From Obelidium mucronatum (lineage: Eukaryota > Chytridiomycota > Chytridiomycetes > Chytridiales > Chytriomycetaceae): a DNA stretch of 64,000 bases. Shown one piece after another: positions 1 through 8,548 of this stretch. The number at the start of each line of letters is the position of its first letter. The first letter of the stretch is position 1. The position numbers were made by a program, and so were the translations under genes. The stretch lies in the NCBI GenBank assembly GCA_025765595.1, contig JAIVFH010000048.1:1-64000 (forward strand), read 5' to 3'. The notes below the pieces were generated by a model that searched no databases, had not been told where the DNA came from, and saw nothing but the letters and a program-made list of their open reading frames with translations.

Positions 1-345
1 ATCGGTTTTGCAAGCCCTGGGTTGAGCAATGTGTACTTATTTACTTATTTACTTATTTATTTATTTATTTATTGATAATAAACAGCCTTAATAAACAGCC
101 TTATTTGATACATTTTTTGTGGCTTATTCTTGAGTTTTAGTGATGGTTGGGGGTTAGCGGCCTGTGAACAAGCGGCTTGCGGCTCGCGCCCCACATAAAA
201 AGGTACAGAGCGGCCTGCGAACAGGCCGTGGCACAGGTCGCAAGCGGCCCGCTAGCGGCTCGTCAGCAGGTCGCAAGCGGCCCGTGAGCGGCTCGCAACG
301 CGACCGGTATCGCGACTTGCGAGGTCCGGCCCGCATCCCCAATTG
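1..345 (+). repeat. Repeat family copy A, with the last codons of its ORF at the window edge
   Basis: Bases 1-25 match the last codons of the ORF that ends at 10122 and include its TGA. The sequence then follows 10123-10442 almost base for base. It has a short TTTACTTA microsatellite, a TAATAAACAGCC motif repeated twice, and a GC-rich tail built from degenerate AGCGGCTCG/GCAAGCGGCCCG units. The copy ends CCCC followed by AATTG, after which the flank differs from that of the other copies. The window cuts the element, so its 5' part is not visible. Confidence 0.85.
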
Positions 346-350
346 GCTGC

Positions 351-1343
351 GTGACTTGAGAGGACCTTGATGATGTCACTTGGACCTAAAACAGAGTTAA
401 TACTCTGAGGATTTGAGGAAACAACAGCGGAAGAAAGGATCCACTTACCTAAAACATAGCGGTCTTTCCGATCCAGCACATACGGAATTTCAACAAGCAG
501 CTTTGTCGACTTGTCCGCAATAAGAGTGACTCCAATTTTGGCTTTCAGCGGTTCTGGTGCTGGACTTTTGTCAGCTTCATCTGCTGAATGTTGTTAGCCA
601 AGCAATAAAAACCAATCTCTCACCATCATCGTAATCCAAAGGAAAAGGCTGCGTATCTCTAATGCAGCTGCGGATAGAGTCAGACGACTGCGGCTGGCTT
701 GACACTTGTTCGTCTTTGTGTCATCTTCGTCTTCATCCAAGTCTTCGTCATCACTGCGAGCGTCCTGTCTATCAGACTCACTTGAGGATGCATTGACATC
801 ATTGCCATCAGCGCAATTGTCTGCGTCGCTTCCAGATTGGATTCCCCGTTCGTCTGGTGAACTTACAGACCCTGTTGTGTGATTTAAAAAATTGAAATTG
901 AAGAAACCCCATTTTAACAATGCTTACGTCTTCTGCGCCTTTCCATAGCGGTCTCATTGCGGGCTGGTGTTGGCGATGCTTGGCGCTTAGTCTTGGACAT
1001 TAAAAATAAAGAAACATACCTGCAATTGTTGGACCAACAATTACAACATCGTCGTCGCTTTCCTTTTCTTCGTCATCTGAAATGTGGAGAATAAAGCCAC
1101 TCTCACTCCCATCTTCGCGTTGGCATTGCTCCCTGCAAACTTCATTCCTGATTGCTTCCTGCAGGTTGACCCGCGACTCCCGCAGTGGGACCCTGTGCAA
1201 GCGCTCCGCGTTCTTTGATCCATCCACGTTTGTTTTGCTGGGCTCTATACTCTCAGAAGTCTGCCCTGTATCGCCCAGGCGTGTACAATTCCCCATCAAC
1301 AATTGGGAGCCCTTCCATGAGTTCCCCATCAACCAAAACCATC
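351..1343 (-). pseudogene. 3' part of an unrecognised gene split by the copia insertion
   Basis: The minus strand shows coding-like exons rich in acidic and Ser residues, separated by candidate introns such as the GTAAG donor near 945. Visible stretches include an acid/hydrophobic string (DDDVVIVG) that resembles a SUMO-interacting motif, and a later exon containing LLVEIPYVLDRKDRYVL. The exons end against repeat copy A near 350. The 5' part of the same gene continues on the other side of the retrotransposon at 7565-8091, because the minus-strand reading joins across the 5-bp target duplication. I do not recognise the family. It could be a gene of another mobile element rather than a host gene. 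Exon borders are uncertain and at least one join does not keep frame. Confidence 0.45.
1339..1343. repeat. Target-site duplication of the copia element, left copy (CCATC)
   Basis: CCATC directly precedes the 5' LTR, and the same five bases follow the 3' LTR at 7565-7569. Five bases is the usual duplication for Ty1/copia integrases. The match requires the LTR to end in ATCATA rather than at the canonical CA two bases earlier. Confidence 0.8.
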
Positions 1344-1635
1344 TGTTAGAATCTGTAGGCGTGCGGAGCATGGCCTTAGAGTTCTTAGGAAACACCCCCG
1401 TGTTTCAGAGTTCTGAAGGTATAAATAGGAGGAAATGTCCTTCACCGGAAAAGGGACGAACATGCGGAGAAGTGTGCGCGTGCACGATACTTCACCCTTG
1501 TCGCTTCTGCGGAAGTAAGCTCGTGCGCGAGCGACGTCCACCGCCCCTTTCCCTGAGAGTCATAAGCTGCCTCTTAACCATACAACATCTAGCGGCTGTG
1601 ATCGTCCGGTGCTGCGTCACCTACCGATTATCATA
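1344..1635 (+). mobile_element. 5' LTR of the Ty1/copia element
   Basis: This 292-bp repeat starts TGTTAGAATC and ends GATTATCATA. It is the same by eye as 7273-7564 over its full length. It contains a TATAAATA box at 1420-1427 as the likely promoter core. The identity of the two LTRs indicates a recent insertion. Confidence 0.95.
1420..1427 (+). promoter_or_regulatory. TATA box in the 5' LTR
   Basis: TATAAATA lies in the middle of the LTR; the identical box in the 3' LTR is at 7349-7356. It is the probable core promoter for the genomic RNA, which would place the U3/R border a few tens of bases downstream. The transcription start itself cannot be seen. Confidence 0.6.
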
Positions 1636-1636
1636 A

Positions 1637-1647
1637 GTTATGAGCCC
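1637..1647 (+). promoter_or_regulatory. Primer-binding site for the initiator tRNA-Met anticodon arm
   Basis: GTTATGAGCCC starts one base after the LTR end. It is the exact complement of GGGCUCAUAAC, the anticodon stem-loop of yeast-type initiator tRNA-Met. Drosophila copia is known to prime from the anticodon region of a cleaved initiator tRNA rather than from the 3' CCA end. The position and match suggest the same half-tRNA priming here. Confidence 0.75.
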
Positions 1648-2314
1648 AAACAGCTCGGCTTATGTTGTTATGTGCTTTATGAATGTGCAGGCTGTTTGGC
1701 TTCTCTTTGTTGGCTAGATCAAAGCGTTTGATCGTTTGACGCCTCAAAGTTTCAGGTGTTTCAGATGTAGTTATCACTGAGACTGGCGACGCCCTGAGGC
1801 GCCCTGATTGATCTGTGATCAGAATGAGTCCTTCGATATCGTCACCAAGTTTGGTGGGCGAGCGCCTTGGGGCGCCGAAGCGGTTGACTTGTTTGTGGTT
1901 TGACAGGACATCGATCATCGCTCCCTAGCGTCGAGTTGCGGAATGCTCTGTGGATTTACGATCCTACTGATCATGTAACGAAACGCTGCCGGTTTTTCGG
2001 TAGGTTTGCACCTGCGTGTGGTGTTGCAATGATAGTGGTGTTGCTAAATTTAGAACCACTCGAGAGCAGACCCAACGTCGTCGAACTCATAATAGAAAGT
2101 TTTCTTTATGTTTTAGTAGTTGTTTATTGAATAAATAGTTATCTCTAAGCTATGTAGTATGCAGAAAAGAGTATGACGGCCTGCACTAAAATCGCTTTCG
2201 AAAGCGGATTTCGGGTGTTTAGGAGTATCTCTTGTGTTGAGGTGATTCCTAGGCTTCTGTTCATTGTTTGAATTTAACGCCGTCAGACGGCGTTATTGTT
2301 CTCCAAAACAAAGG
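1648..2314 (+). other. Copia 5' leader, no gene seen
   Basis: About 670 bases lie between the primer-binding site and the gag start. Short ORFs occur on both strands but none shows a recognisable domain. The leader presumably holds the packaging signal of the element. Confidence 0.5.
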
Positions 2315-3511
2315 ATGTCAAAAGACCAAGACGCGAAGCCAGAGAATAAGCGCATCCTCTTAAGTGACACTAACTATCCAGTCTGGAAACGTCTAACGCT
2401 GACAGAGATAGGTCAGTTGAACGAAAGAACTCTGGACGCGAAGTTTGTCCCATTCGTAAACAAGCGCGTTCGCCCAAATCCGCCGGAGGCGTTATTGGAA
2501 AAACTCGCGTTGTTACCAGACGAAAGTGGGAAAACTATAGTGTCTGTTGCCAAAGAAGAGTCGGACGACGATGGCGACGACAATGACGAAGACGCGGAAG
2601 CTGTTGAAAGGGATGGAATCCCATCGGCTCAGACGATTAAAGAGTGGAAAGCAGTCTACCAACAGTTTGAACAGTTGGATAAAATCTGGCAAACCCTAGA
2701 TCGCCGCGCAAAAGACGATGCAGATGCGGTTCAGACGACTATGCGAGCCATCAGAAGTGGATTGACTAGGTCAATGCAAATTTCCTATTCCGGGTTTGCC
2801 ACTCCTGCTGAGTTATGGGCGGAACTTCAACGTACGAAGGACCCTGCTAATCGCAAGATGGATAGTTCGGTTGTGGACGCGTATAAGGCATTAGCGATAC
2901 GCGCGAATCAGTCTATCCCTGATTATATCAAGGAGATTCGCGATGTCGAAGATAAGTGCACTTCTTTGGGTGAAACTCTTCATTTGGGATTCGACTCACA
3001 AAAAAAGGTGCGCTTGCGGTTGGATCATCGATTCGCTCAGGCGGTGATGGCCCTCAAAGTCCAGGAATATCTGTCCATCAAGGAGTTGGAGCAGAAAATG
3101 GTGGATTTGTGGGACAGTTACGTTGAAGCAAACGAACGTAACGCTCCAGTCGCGAAGGTCACGATTACGGGCCATGCTGACAGAAAGCAGCAAAGTACTG
3201 GCTCGAAACAACAGAAGAACGCTAAGAAATCTCAGAAAGTGGCTTCGAAACAACGCAAGTTTCGGAAGTGCGATGACTGTTCTGGATTTCATAACCCGGA
3301 GTGGGAATGCGGTTCTTGTTGGGAATGCGGTGATACGGATCACTTCAGTTCTTCGTGTCCTCAAAAGAAGAAACGTGTTAAAACCAACGGGGGAGTAGAA
3401 AAACCCAAGGGGACTCCCGCAATTCAGTCAAACATGGCGAAAAATGATGTTGGAATTGAACCTAAACATGTCGGTTGGACGCCTGGGAATGGAATTCTCA
3501 GAAACGCTTGA
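2315..3511 (+). CDS. gag: Copia Gag polyprotein
   Basis: This is the nucleocapsid and capsid protein of the copia element, about 398 residues from the ATG at 2315. The reading frame is open upstream to about 2264 but has no earlier ATG. The middle of the protein resembles the UBN2/Gag domain of copia elements: an N-terminal YPVWKR segment is followed by helical segments. The C-terminus is basic and contains one zinc knuckle of the form CX2CX4HX4C (CWECG...H...C). An acidic stretch rich in Asp lies near residue 90. Gag ends in TGA about 130 bases before pol, so the two are not simply fused. No convincing intron joins them, so how pol is started is unclear. Confidence 0.93.
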   Translation: MSKDQDAKPENKRILLSDTNYPVWKRLTLTEIGQLNERTLDAKFVPFVNKRVRPNPPEALLEKLALLPDESGKTIVSVAKEESDDDGDDNDEDAEAVERDGIPSAQTIKEWKAVYQQFEQLDKIWQTLDRRAKDDADAVQTTMRAIRSGLTRSMQISYSGFATPAELWAELQRTKDPANRKMDSSVVDAYKALAIRANQSIPDYIKEIRDVEDKCTSLGETLHLGFDSQKKVRLRLDHRFAQAVMALKVQEYLSIKELEQKMVDLWDSYVEANERNAPVAKVTITGHADRKQQSTGSKQQKNAKKSQKVASKQRKFRKCDDCSGFHNPEWECGSCWECGDTDHFSSSCPQKKKRVKTNGGVEKPKGTPAIQSNMAKNDVGIEPKHVGWTPGNGILRNA

Positions 3512-3639
3512 GTGTTTATTGTTCTCTTTCTTCTTAAAAATTCAGTTTTTCTGGTTGTTTGTGATTGGGTTGTTTTGTTAGTTTTAAGTAAAATTGCATT
3601 GTTGTTTTTCCATTGTATTGTTAAGAGACTTTGAAAGAA

Positions 3640-5397
3640 ATGTCACAACTTTACAAAGGGATTTTGGATCCTGGATGCAACAAGACGTTGATTCCGAATG
3701 CGGATTGGTTTGAATCCTTCAAGGAGGTATCGATCAACATTGGCGTCGCGAAGAAAGGCGCTTGCCTGACGGGTACAAGGCAAGGCGTTGTTCATTTTGT
3801 CATAAATGGGCATAGGATTACAATTCAAGACGCGATTTATTCGGTGGATTGTACTACTACTTTATTCGCCGATGTTGATATACTTGCAAACAATCGCGAT
3901 TGGGAATACAAGGTGGACTTGAGCGGAGCGGTTTTCTTTGACAAGAAGACGCGTCAAGTCTTGTTCAACGCGAAATTGGCACCTTCTGGTTTGAAGATGT
4001 TGCAATTCAAGGTTGAAAATCGAGTTTTCGCAAACACGGCGACGATCAAAGTTGATTCGCGTCTGATTCACCAACGATTCGGTCACCCAAACGCGAAGTA
4101 CTTGATGGCGATGATTTATCGTGGTTCGGTTAATTCTGACCAGTTTAAGTCGATTGTGATTGACGACAAGCATCAATGCGAGTCGTGTGTCGCTGGGAAG
4201 TTTAAGTTGGCCAAAGTTGGTTCAGAGTCGCGTTGGACTGTAATCAAGGCAACTGGCCCAGGCGAAATGTTACATGCCGATGTTACTGGCAAATTCGCGG
4301 ACGGATTTTATTATAACGGTCAGGTGTACCATTATTTTCTAATCGTCGTGGATGATTTCTCACGTTTCTCCTTCTTAAGGTTACTTCAACGCAAGTCGCA
4401 TGCGTTAGCCGAGCTATTGGTAGTGATGGCTTTAATTGAACAGACCGTGCAAAGACCAGTTCGGGTTTTGCGGATGGACAACGGGGAAATTGCAACCAAT
4501 AATCGCTTCATAGAACTCTGCGAAGTTAGAGGGATTACGGTTGAAACCATAGTGGTGGATTACCCACACATGGATGCAGTCGCTGAGCGGACTATTGGTC
4601 ATGTGAAGAGTGTGTCTCGGACAATTCATATTCACGCGTCGTTCTCCAAAGAGCTCTGGGGATACGCAGCCATCGTCGCTAACGATTTACGTAATTTATG
4701 GCCGAACCAGCACAATGATATGGAAAGTCCGTTCTTGCGCTATTACGGCATAAAACCTGAGATAGGTCATTACCGAGTCTTTGAGTGTAAGGTTCTTGTG
4801 CCTGTCTTCAAGAAGGGCAAGAAAGGAGAATTGTCAGCGGATGTAGCTACAAAGATTTACGTTGGACATCACTCTCCGTCGATTATAAGATGCATCAATG
4901 ATCATGGAATGCTGAGTTTTCACAGATTCCAAGATTGTACGTTTATGGAAACGGAGTTTCCAAAGTTGAAGTCTAAGACCGGACGCGTCGAAGACAAAAG
5001 TACTGAGTTGCAATTCCCGGAGGAAGCTCAGGAAGTCCTTACTGCAGAAGGAGAAAGGGATTTTCGCTCGGAGTTAGACGATACGTTAGCTCAAGCGGTA
5101 AATCTGCGCAAGAGAAGTTTATTAGAAGTCGCCCTGCCTGAAGAACAGGGGGAGGGAGATTCTGATAGCCCGACGCGAAGTGAGAGTCCTAGCATTATCC
5201 GTCAGTCGCGACGTAAACGTGCAAAGGATACGCGGTCGGAAAGCGCATCGAGTACTGAGGAATCGGGTAGCGAAAGCGAAGATTCTCAGGAAGTAGACGA
5301 GGATTCTTCATCGGATTACGAGGACTCTCCCGAGAACCTAGGCTATCATGCTATGTTCTGTCAGGCAGAGGTAATCAAAGGAAGAGATCCGATTTGA
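3640..5397 (+). CDS. pol: Copia Pol first part: protease and integrase
   Basis: The first ATG is at 3640. Near the N-terminus is an aspartic protease motif, ILDPGCNKTLI, where most copia elements have DSG or DTG; the catalytic Asp and Gly are kept. Next comes a GAG-pre-integrase zinc motif (HQRFGH...CESC), then the integrase core with its three acidic residues in HADVTG, RMDNG and AERT. The C-terminal third is rich in Ser, Glu and Asp, as expected for the linker before reverse transcriptase. The unspliced frame stops at 5395-5397. A 61-nt intron at 5371-5431 would instead carry the frame directly into the reverse transcriptase ORF. Confidence 0.93.
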   Translation: MSQLYKGILDPGCNKTLIPNADWFESFKEVSINIGVAKKGACLTGTRQGVVHFVINGHRITIQDAIYSVDCTTTLFADVDILANNRDWEYKVDLSGAVFFDKKTRQVLFNAKLAPSGLKMLQFKVENRVFANTATIKVDSRLIHQRFGHPNAKYLMAMIYRGSVNSDQFKSIVIDDKHQCESCVAGKFKLAKVGSESRWTVIKATGPGEMLHADVTGKFADGFYYNGQVYHYFLIVVDDFSRFSFLRLLQRKSHALAELLVVMALIEQTVQRPVRVLRMDNGEIATNNRFIELCEVRGITVETIVVDYPHMDAVAERTIGHVKSVSRTIHIHASFSKELWGYAAIVANDLRNLWPNQHNDMESPFLRYYGIKPEIGHYRVFECKVLVPVFKKGKKGELSADVATKIYVGHHSPSIIRCINDHGMLSFHRFQDCTFMETEFPKLKSKTGRVEDKSTELQFPEEAQEVLTAEGERDFRSELDDTLAQAVNLRKRSLLEVALPEEQGEGDSDSPTRSESPSIIRQSRRKRAKDTRSESASSTEESGSESEDSQEVDEDSSSDYEDSPENLGYHAMFCQAEVIKGRDPI

Positions 5398-5431
5398 GTT
5401 AGTAACTTGGTTGTTAATTCATCTTACGCAG
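5371..5431 (+). other. Predicted intron inside copia pol
   Basis: The donor is GTAATC after CAGGCAGAG, and the acceptor TTACGCAG precedes TCGTTCG. The 61-nt length is typical for introns in this window. It contains the TGA that ends the integrase frame, and removing it joins the integrase and reverse transcriptase frames in phase 0. The reverse transcriptase ORF has no ATG near its beginning, which supports expression by splicing. Confidence 0.7.
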
Positions 5432-7168
5432 TCGTTCGTTCCTATCTTTGAATACCCGGCGACTCTTGTATACTGCTTGAATGCGTCAAGCGAGTCCCCA
5501 AATGCTACCGAGTACACAAAGACTGTGGGCTTGGATTGGGATGGGAAGATTCCCTTAAGACATAAAGATGTATACTTGACGGGGAATATCAAGGAATGGT
5601 TGGATGCAGAAGACGCGGAGTACGCAAATATAGCAAATCATGGTACATACGATGAAATGCTTGAGCGTGACGTGCCTCCTGGAACGGAGATACTCCCTAC
5701 TCAGGAAATCTACGCTGTGAAGAACGGGAAAGATTTGCCAGAGGGTAAGGTGGAGAAGTTCAAGATGCGCGTAGTAGTGCGAGGCGATTACCAGAAATAT
5801 GGGGTCAATTTCGTCGAGACGTATTCCCCGGTAATCAAAATGACTACATTACGGTTCTTGATAGCAACAGCTGCCTGGTTTGGACTTGGTCTATTCCTAG
5901 CGGATGCTGTAGGTGCGTATTTGAATGGAGTTCTGGACGTGATAGTCTATGTTCGACCGCCCCCGAGTTACAAGAAGAAAGGAGTAATTTGGCGTTTACT
6001 CAAAGGCTTATACGGCTTGAAGCAAGCTGGTTTGCTTTGGTATCGCAAGTTATGCTCAATCCTTGTCGAGCTTGGTTTCTCGCAAACATTCGCGGATCCT
6101 TGTTTATTTGTCAAAGTCGTTGATGGATTTACGATATGGGTCGCGTTTTATGTTGATGATATTCTGATTGTCTGTCACGAATCGATTGTGGAGTCAATTG
6201 TCGCTGCGTTGAAGTCAAAAGTTGACATCAAGTATCAGGGCCGTTGTGAATATCATTTGGGACTTGAACTAGAATATGCGTCAGATCGAAGTTATATCTT
6301 CATGCATCAGGCAAAGTACATGGAGCGTATCTTGAAACGGTTCAAGATGGAGAAGTGTAGTGGGATCACTACCCCCATGGAGTCTAGCGCTGATTATTCC
6401 GTTCAACGAGATGACGAACAACCTTTGGATGCATCAAAGTATGATTACAATTCGCTAATTGGTAGTATCATGTATCCTTGCGTTGTAAGTCGATTGGACA
6501 TGTCGTTAAGTGTAAGCTTGTGGGCACGTGCGCTCGCGAAGCCAACTCTGCGTCACTGGAAGGGTGCCAAACATATTCTGAAATATGTGAAGCATACTTA
6601 CGATTTGGGCATCGTGTATCATCGTGCGCCGAATCCCGTTCCTAAGCAGATCCATTTTGTTGGATTAACGGACGCGTCTGAACCGGACAGTGCGAGCGGG
6701 AAAGCTCAAACCTGTTGGATTTTCAAGTTTATGGGAAAATCTCCGGTGTCGTGGAGGTCTTGTAAGCAAGGACTTGTTACTGTGGATCAAACTGCAGCCG
6801 AACATGTTGCTTTCTATCAAGGATCTCTGGAAGTTCCTTACCTGTTGGACTTGTGCAAAGATTTGAATATCGATGTGACAACACCCTTGGCTATGTTCAG
6901 TGACAATACAGCTTTTGTTGAGCGAGTGCGCGAGAACAAAAGAACTGAAGCTAGCAAGTGGATGAACCGAAGGTATTGGAAGGTGCGGGAATTCTACGAA
7001 GAAGGTGTGATTGATTGCAATCACATTCCCGGCCCTTTGAACGATTCTGATATTGGAACCAAACCGTTGGTCTGCCAAATCTTTGTCGGTCATCGAAGAC
7101 GTACTGGTATGACATATTTACGTGTTCTCCGAGGAGAAGCGACTGAGAAACAGTTAGATGGTTGTTGA
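5432..7168 (+). CDS. pol: Copia Pol second part: reverse transcriptase and RNase H
   Basis: This ORF of about 580 codons carries the copia reverse transcriptase (RVT_2). Motifs seen include KMRVVVRGDYQ, TYSPVIKMTTLR, DAVGAYLNG, LLKGLYGLKQAG and the active site FYVDD. The RNase H domain follows, with an Asp in GLTDASEP, a Glu in AAEHVAF and an Asp in MFSDN. The first in-frame Met lies well inside the domain, so the protein is most likely made by splicing from the integrase frame. There are no internal stops. The ORF ends about 100 bases before the 3' LTR. Confidence 0.93.
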   Translation, partial: SFVPIFEYPATLVYCLNASSESPNATEYTKTVGLDWDGKIPLRHKDVYLTGNIKEWLDAEDAEYANIANHGTYDEMLERDVPPGTEILPTQEIYAVKNGKDLPEGKVEKFKMRVVVRGDYQKYGVNFVETYSPVIKMTTLRFLIATAAWFGLGLFLADAVGAYLNGVLDVIVYVRPPPSYKKKGVIWRLLKGLYGLKQAGLLWYRKLCSILVELGFSQTFADPCLFVKVVDGFTIWVAFYVDDILIVCHESIVESIVAALKSKVDIKYQGRCEYHLGLELEYASDRSYIFMHQAKYMERILKRFKMEKCSGITTPMESSADYSVQRDDEQPLDASKYDYNSLIGSIMYPCVVSRLDMSLSVSLWARALAKPTLRHWKGAKHILKYVKHTYDLGIVYHRAPNPVPKQIHFVGLTDASEPDSASGKAQTCWIFKFMGKSPVSWRSCKQGLVTVDQTAAEHVAFYQGSLEVPYLLDLCKDLNIDVTTPLAMFSDNTAFVERVRENKRTEASKWMNRRYWKVREFYEEGVIDCNHIPGPLNDSDIGTKPLVCQIFVGHRRRTGMTYLRVLRGEATEKQLDGC

Positions 7169-7264
7169 CCATAGTTTGCTCAGATGTTGTATCGGGGGAG
7201 TTTATCTAGACAGGCAGCTTTAATTGAAGTCTATTTAAATAAAGTCCGGTTTATTGTTCAGAAC

Positions 7265-7272
7265 TGGGGGAG
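7265..7272 (+). promoter_or_regulatory. Polypurine tract
   Basis: TGGGGGAG directly abuts the 3' LTR, in the position of the plus-strand primer of LTR retrotransposons. A second, similar CGGGGGAG lies near 7193 and could serve as an extra tract. Confidence 0.75.
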
Positions 7273-7564
7273 TGTTAGAATCTGTAGGCGTGCGGAGCAT
7301 GGCCTTAGAGTTCTTAGGAAACACCCCCGTGTTTCAGAGTTCTGAAGGTATAAATAGGAGGAAATGTCCTTCACCGGAAAAGGGACGAACATGCGGAGAA
7401 GTGTGCGCGTGCACGATACTTCACCCTTGTCGCTTCTGCGGAAGTAAGCTCGTGCGCGAGCGACGTCCACCGCCCCTTTCCCTGAGAGTCATAAGCTGCC
7501 TCTTAACCATACAACATCTAGCGGCTGTGATCGTCCGGTGCTGCGTCACCTACCGATTATCATA
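7273..7564 (+). mobile_element. 3' LTR of the Ty1/copia element
   Basis: It is the same by eye as the 5' LTR over 292 bases. The target duplication CCATC follows at 7565-7569. Confidence 0.95.
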
Positions 7565-8091
7565 CCATCCGATCGGGTCCCCAATCCAAACCCACGTTTG
7601 AGCTCGAATACGACAGTATTTCATCATCGTCGTCCTCCGCTTTTGGTGTTGGTCCAGGAGATCCACCAAATCTGTCATCCCCACGATTCCATCCAGCCAA
7701 CAGGTTCCATCTTCACTTGTTCTTTTGATTCCATCTTCATCTGTTCTTTTGATTTGTATAATCCTTTCGACAGATTGAGCCGTATCCGCGCTTTTGGCTT
7801 AGTGTTGCTTTGTCCAGCATTGATGTACTCCACATCTGTTGATCTCCTTGACGCTTTCCCTTGATCAAGCCGAATTGTTGCCTTTGGTTTCTTCCAGTTA
7901 ACTCCGTTGGACAGGACCACCTGTGAGGCCGTGATTGCCTTGGTTTGTTCTGTTGCTTTAGTCTGACCCCCCTGCTTCGATGTTGGTGCTTGTCGACGCG
8001 ATCCTGGTTTGGCACACCGGCTCAGCCACGGTGCCTTGGTTGGATCCACAATTTCCTGAGGATTGGCTCGCAATCGTGTTAATGGGGACAT
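7565..8091 (-). pseudogene. 5' part of an unrecognised gene split by the copia insertion
   Basis: The minus-strand ATG is at 8091. The protein begins MSPLTRLRANPQEIVDPTK and is rich in Lys, Gln, Thr and Ser. Near 7685 a one-base shift is needed to continue in a coding-like frame (GDDRFGGSPGPTPKAEDDDD) that runs into the target duplication and on into 1343 and below. The product is low-complexity and I do not recognise it. The shift may be an assembly indel or decay. The copia insertion should abolish the full-length product. Confidence 0.45.
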
Positions 8092-8548
8092 AATATTTAA
8101 AATAGATAGTTAGAGAAGAAAACACACATACCACAATCAGCAATCAATGAATCATGCTTGCTGTTTCAGCAGGGAGGCCAACAAAGATTAATGCAGCGAT
8201 AGGGGATTGTTGTACAGGTGCAGTTTGACATTATTGCTGTTTAATTTCGTCCCGCCAGAAATGTCTTAACAAAAAAATGGCAAAAATGCGCAGTTGGTAG
8301 TGATGAATGGGCTTTCTCATTCTCCTACTTTGCAGATACGCAGATGATGAATGGGCTTTCTCATTCTCTCTGTCCTGTGGTGCGAGTTTGTTGTTTGATT
8401 CAGTGGTGATGAATGGGCTTTCTTGTTCTCCCGCTCCCAAACACTTCCATGCAGATGATGAATGGGCTTTCTCATTCTCTCTGATCTGTGTTTCTCACTG
8501 TCGACGCAAGGGGCGCTAAAACCAAGTTCGTAAATGTGAGTTTGTTAT
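8092..8548. repeat. Intergenic stretch with four spaced copies of a 23-bp repeat
   Basis: Copies of a 23-bp motif starting GATGAATGGGCTTTC begin at about 8302, 8346, 8408 and 8457. They are separated by unequal spacers of about 20-40 bp that are themselves partly related. No gene is convincing here. The spacing is too irregular and the copies too few for a CRISPR array. Confidence 0.7.

Larger units (their letters stand above)
1344..7564 (+). mobile_element. Complete Ty1/copia LTR retrotransposon (about 6.2 kb)
   Basis: The element has two identical 292-bp LTRs, a 5-bp target duplication, a primer-binding site, a gag gene, a pol region split by an intron and a purine tract, all without frame breaks. 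The domain order is gag, protease, GAG-pre-integrase zinc motif, integrase core, reverse transcriptase and RNase H. Integrase before reverse transcriptase defines the copia superfamily. The element interrupts a minus-strand gene whose two halves lie at 7565-8091 and 351-1343. Nothing visible argues against it being competent for transposition. Confidence 0.95.

Noticed and set aside
3512..3639. An intron joining copia gag to pol
   Set aside because: No donor and acceptor pair in this spacer restores a common frame without including the gag stop codon.
8302..8479. CRISPR-like array of a 23-bp repeat
   Set aside because: There are only four copies, the spacers are unequal and related to each other, and the DNA is eukaryotic.
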